From Aestuariimicrobium kwangyangense DSM 21549 (GTDB lineage: Bacteria; Actinomycetota; Actinomycetes; Propionibacteriales; Propionibacteriaceae): DNA of 64,000 nt. Numbering within the stretch: position 1 is the stretch's first letter; each line of letters begins with the position of its first letter. The notes beneath the pieces are model-generated. The model searched no databases and was not told the origin of the DNA. It saw nothing but the letters and a program-made list of their open reading frames with translations. Below are positions 62,050-64,000 of the stretch, piece by piece. Made by a program: the position numbers and the translations under genes. The DNA lies in NCBI RefSeq assembly GCF_000421525.1, contig NZ_ATXE01000002.1, forward strand, positions 62,001 through 126,000, read 5' to 3'.

Positions 62050-62982
62050 ATGGGGATCAACGTCGCGGACGCCACTCTCGAACCCGCCAAGGGCGAGGAG
62101 CCGCACGTCTCCGAGGAGGTCGTGAAGGCCAAAGGGGTCGGGCCCATCCGTGGGTTCTTCCGGGAACTGGCTCGATCAACCTCGGGGCTGATCGGTTTCA
62201 TCATCGTCGTGCTGTTGGTCGCCATGACCATCTTCGCGCCGCTGTTGCGGGGCAACCTCAAGCCGACCACCGACTACTGGGCGCCCTTCTCGGCCGCCCA
62301 CCCGCTGGGGACCAGCGGGCAGGGGATCGACACCCTGGCGATGGTCGTCAACGGTGGCAAGACCGTGCTGCTGGTCGGTTTCGGAGCTGCCGCGCTGACG
62401 GTGCTGATCGCTGTCGTGATCGGCTCCCTGGCCGCCTACTTCCGTGGCTGGTTCGACGCCCTGATGCTGCAGGTGGCCGACCTGTTCATGACCATCCCGC
62501 AGATCGTGCTGCTGGCCGTGATGGGCTCCCTGTTCCGGTTCGACTCGCCGTTCTGGTTGGCGGTGATCGTCGGTGCGCTCTCGTGGCCGGTGTTGATGCG
62601 TTCGATCCGTGCACAGGTGCTCACCCTCAAGGAGCGCGAGTTCGTCGAGGCAGCCCGCCTGCTCGACCTGGGCACCCTGCGGATCGTGTTCGTCGAGATC
62701 GTGCCGAACATGGCCAGCTTCATCCTGATCAACTTCATCATCGCCGTCACCAACGCCATCTACGCGATGGTCGGCCTCTACCTGCTGGGTCTGGCCCCGC
62801 TGGCCGGCGTCAACTGGGGAATCATGGTGCAGGACGGCTGGACCAACGGCGCCATGTTCAACCCCGACGCCCTGCCCTACATCCTGGCCCCGGTCGCGAT
62901 GATCGTGCTGCTGCAGTTGGGCCTGATCCTGCTCACCCGATCTCTCGAAGAGATCCTCAACCCGAGGTTGCGTGACCGATGA
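62050..62982 (+). CDS. oligopeptide/dipeptide ABC transporter permease, OppC/DppC-like
   Basis: A 310-residue permease. The N-terminal region RGFFRELARSTSGLIGFIIV leads into the first helix, and HPLGTSGQGIDTLAMVVNGG is the DppC signature (HPLGTDxxGRD variant). The EAA loop is REFVEAARLLDLGTLRIVFV. It starts one base after the OppB-like stop and overlaps the ATPase gene by ATGA. The Thr-Ser-Gly-Gln-Gly variant of the DppC signature is slightly divergent but in range. Confidence 0.9.
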   Translation: MGINVADATLEPAKGEEPHVSEEVVKAKGVGPIRGFFRELARSTSGLIGFIIVVLLVAMTIFAPLLRGNLKPTTDYWAPFSAAHPLGTSGQGIDTLAMVVNGGKTVLLVGFGAAALTVLIAVVIGSLAAYFRGWFDALMLQVADLFMTIPQIVLLAVMGSLFRFDSPFWLAVIVGALSWPVLMRSIRAQVLTLKEREFVEAARLLDLGTLRIVFVEIVPNMASFILINFIIAVTNAIYAMVGLYLLGLAPLAGVNWGIMVQDGWTNGAMFNPDALPYILAPVAMIVLLQLGLILLTRSLEEILNPRLRDR

Positions 62983-64000
62983 GCGACACAAGCGTGGCAT
63001 CCCCTTCGTCCACCAGGACGGCCAAGCGAACCGACGAGCCCGTGCTCTCCGTGCGCGACCTCGTGGTGCAGTACCGCACCGGCTCGGGCACGACCGTCGA
63101 CGCGGTGAACAGCGTCAGCTTCGACCTCTACCCGAACCAGGCGCTCGCCCTGGTGGGGGAGTCGGGTTGTGGCAAGACCACCCTCGGTCTGGGGCTGCTG
63201 CGGCTGCTCCCGCGACTGGGGCACATCCCGTCCGGCTCCATCACCTACCGGCGGCAGCCCGGCGCCACCCCGATCGACGTGCTCAAGCTGAACTCGCGCC
63301 AGTTGCGCCGGTGGCGCTGGGCCGAGGCAGCCATGGTCTTCCAGGGTGCCCAGAGCGCCTTCAACCCGGTGATCACCATCGGCGACCAGATGGCCGACAC
63401 CCTCAAGGCCCACGTGCGCGAGGGGGAGCGGTACAACAAGAAGGAAGGCATCCAGCGCGCCGGTGACATGCTCAAGCGGGTGCGGCTCGACCCGTCCCGG
63501 GTGCTGGGGTCCTACCCCCACGAGCTGTCGGGCGGCATGCGGCAGCGCACGTTGATCGCCATGAGCCTGCTGCTCGACCCTCGCTTCCTCGTGCTGGACG
63601 AGCCGACCACCGCCCTCGACATCCTCACCCAGCGCGGCATCGTCGACCTGCTCGCCGAACTGCGCGAGGAGCGCGGCTTCGCGATGATCTTCATCAGCCA
63701 CGACCTCGCGCTGGCCGCCGAACTGGCCGACCGGGTGGCGACCATGTATGCGGGGCAGATCATCGAGCGCGGGTCACTCCACGACATCTTCTACGAGCCT
63801 CGCCACCCCTACACCTCAGGTCTGATCAACGCGGTGCCCCCAGTGGTGGGTGACCTTCCCGAACTGGCGTCCATCCCGGGTTCGCCCCCGTCACTGGCAA
63901 ACCTGCCGGTCGGGTGCTCGTTCGCACCGCGGTGTTCGTACGCGACCCCGGAGTGCCGGGCCGCCGAGCCCCCCGAGGAGACCATCGAGGCCCGGGACCA
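62979..64000 (+). CDS. oligopeptide ABC transporter ATP-binding protein (OppD/DppD-like), 3' end outside window
   Basis: The frame is open from ATG 62979 to the window end, giving 340 residues without a stop. Motifs: Walker A GESGCGKTT, Q-loop VFQGAQSAFNP, signature LSGGMRQRTLIAMSL, Walker B FLVLDEPTTALD, H-loop FISHDL, then the Opp-type C-terminal extension with YEPRHPYTSGLI and cysteines in PVGCSFAPRCSYATPECRAA, which in the family hold an iron-sulfur cluster. A partner ATPase (OppF type) and the binding protein are expected beyond the window. Confidence 0.92.
   Translation, partial: MSDTSVASPSSTRTAKRTDEPVLSVRDLVVQYRTGSGTTVDAVNSVSFDLYPNQALALVGESGCGKTTLGLGLLRLLPRLGHIPSGSITYRRQPGATPIDVLKLNSRQLRRWRWAEAAMVFQGAQSAFNPVITIGDQMADTLKAHVREGERYNKKEGIQRAGDMLKRVRLDPSRVLGSYPHELSGGMRQRTLIAMSLLLDPRFLVLDEPTTALDILTQRGIVDLLAELREERGFAMIFISHDLALAAELADRVATMYAGQIIERGSLHDIFYEPRHPYTSGLINAVPPVVGDLPELASIPGSPPSLANLPVGCSFAPRCSYATPECRAAEPPEETIEARD

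Overview
The window is GC-rich and almost fully packed with genes. Gene content and order point to an actinobacterium, most likely of the order Propionibacteriales (Propionibacteriaceae-like). The evidence is several conserved actinobacterial runs: ftsK...rimO-pgsA-cinA-clgR, DUF3046-recA-recX next to gluABCD, miaB...miaA-dapF-hflX, lexA | small SOS membrane gene-nrdR-nrdJ, and a SigB-type sigma factor gene close to the primary sigma gene. I saw no tRNA or rRNA genes, CRISPR arrays, prophage or insertion sequences. Many genes carry a TANNNT box ending 6-7 bases before an ATG/GTG, which implies leaderless transcripts and was used to choose starts.

Layout. 1-5.8 kb: 3' end of leuC and leuD (leucine synthesis), a small ORF divergent from a PlsC-type acyltransferase, ddl (cell wall), a DUF3515 lipoprotein, a stand-alone Lrp ligand domain and thiL. 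5.8-16.3 kb: ftsK, then four tandem membrane proteins forming two duplicated pairs (A1-B1, A2-B2) whose N-termini resemble sigma factor region 2, then rimO, pgsA, cinA and clgR. 16.3-22 kb: a DeoR-type regulator and the giant helicase Lhr. 22-24 kb: DUF3046, recA and recX. 24-28.3 kb: gluABCD amino-acid importer and an aldose 1-epimerase-like protein, on the minus strand. 28.4-36.1 kb: miaB, an orphan MT0933-type antitoxin, a periodic repeat, miaA, dapF, hflX and dinG. 36.1-41.5 kb: lexA, divergent from a short SOS-type membrane protein, nrdR and the B12-dependent ribonucleotide reductase nrdJ. 41.5-46.8 kb: a LuxR regulator, a tautomerase, an ABC-F ATPase with a candidate leader-peptide attenuator, a VTT membrane protein and an AEC transporter. 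46.9-54 kb: YbjN-like, PPOX-like and Usp proteins, hrpA and tesB. 54-60.7 kb: SigB-like sigma factor, a secreted beta-propeller protein, a prolyl oligopeptidase, the primary sigma factor and a GNAT protein. 60.9-64 kb: the start of an oligopeptide ABC importer (permeases and an ATPase cut by the window end).

The DNA-damage and replication theme is strong. recA, recX, lexA, dinG, the SOS-type membrane gene, lhr, nrdR and nrdJ lie within 24 kb. LexA-like boxes precede recA, lexA and the membrane gene, a RecA-NDp-like promoter precedes recA, and perfect DnaA-box sequences precede both recA and nrdR. The features I consider most unusual are the paired sigma-like membrane proteins at 8.4-13.2 kb and the leader/attenuator before the ABC-F gene at 43.6 kb.
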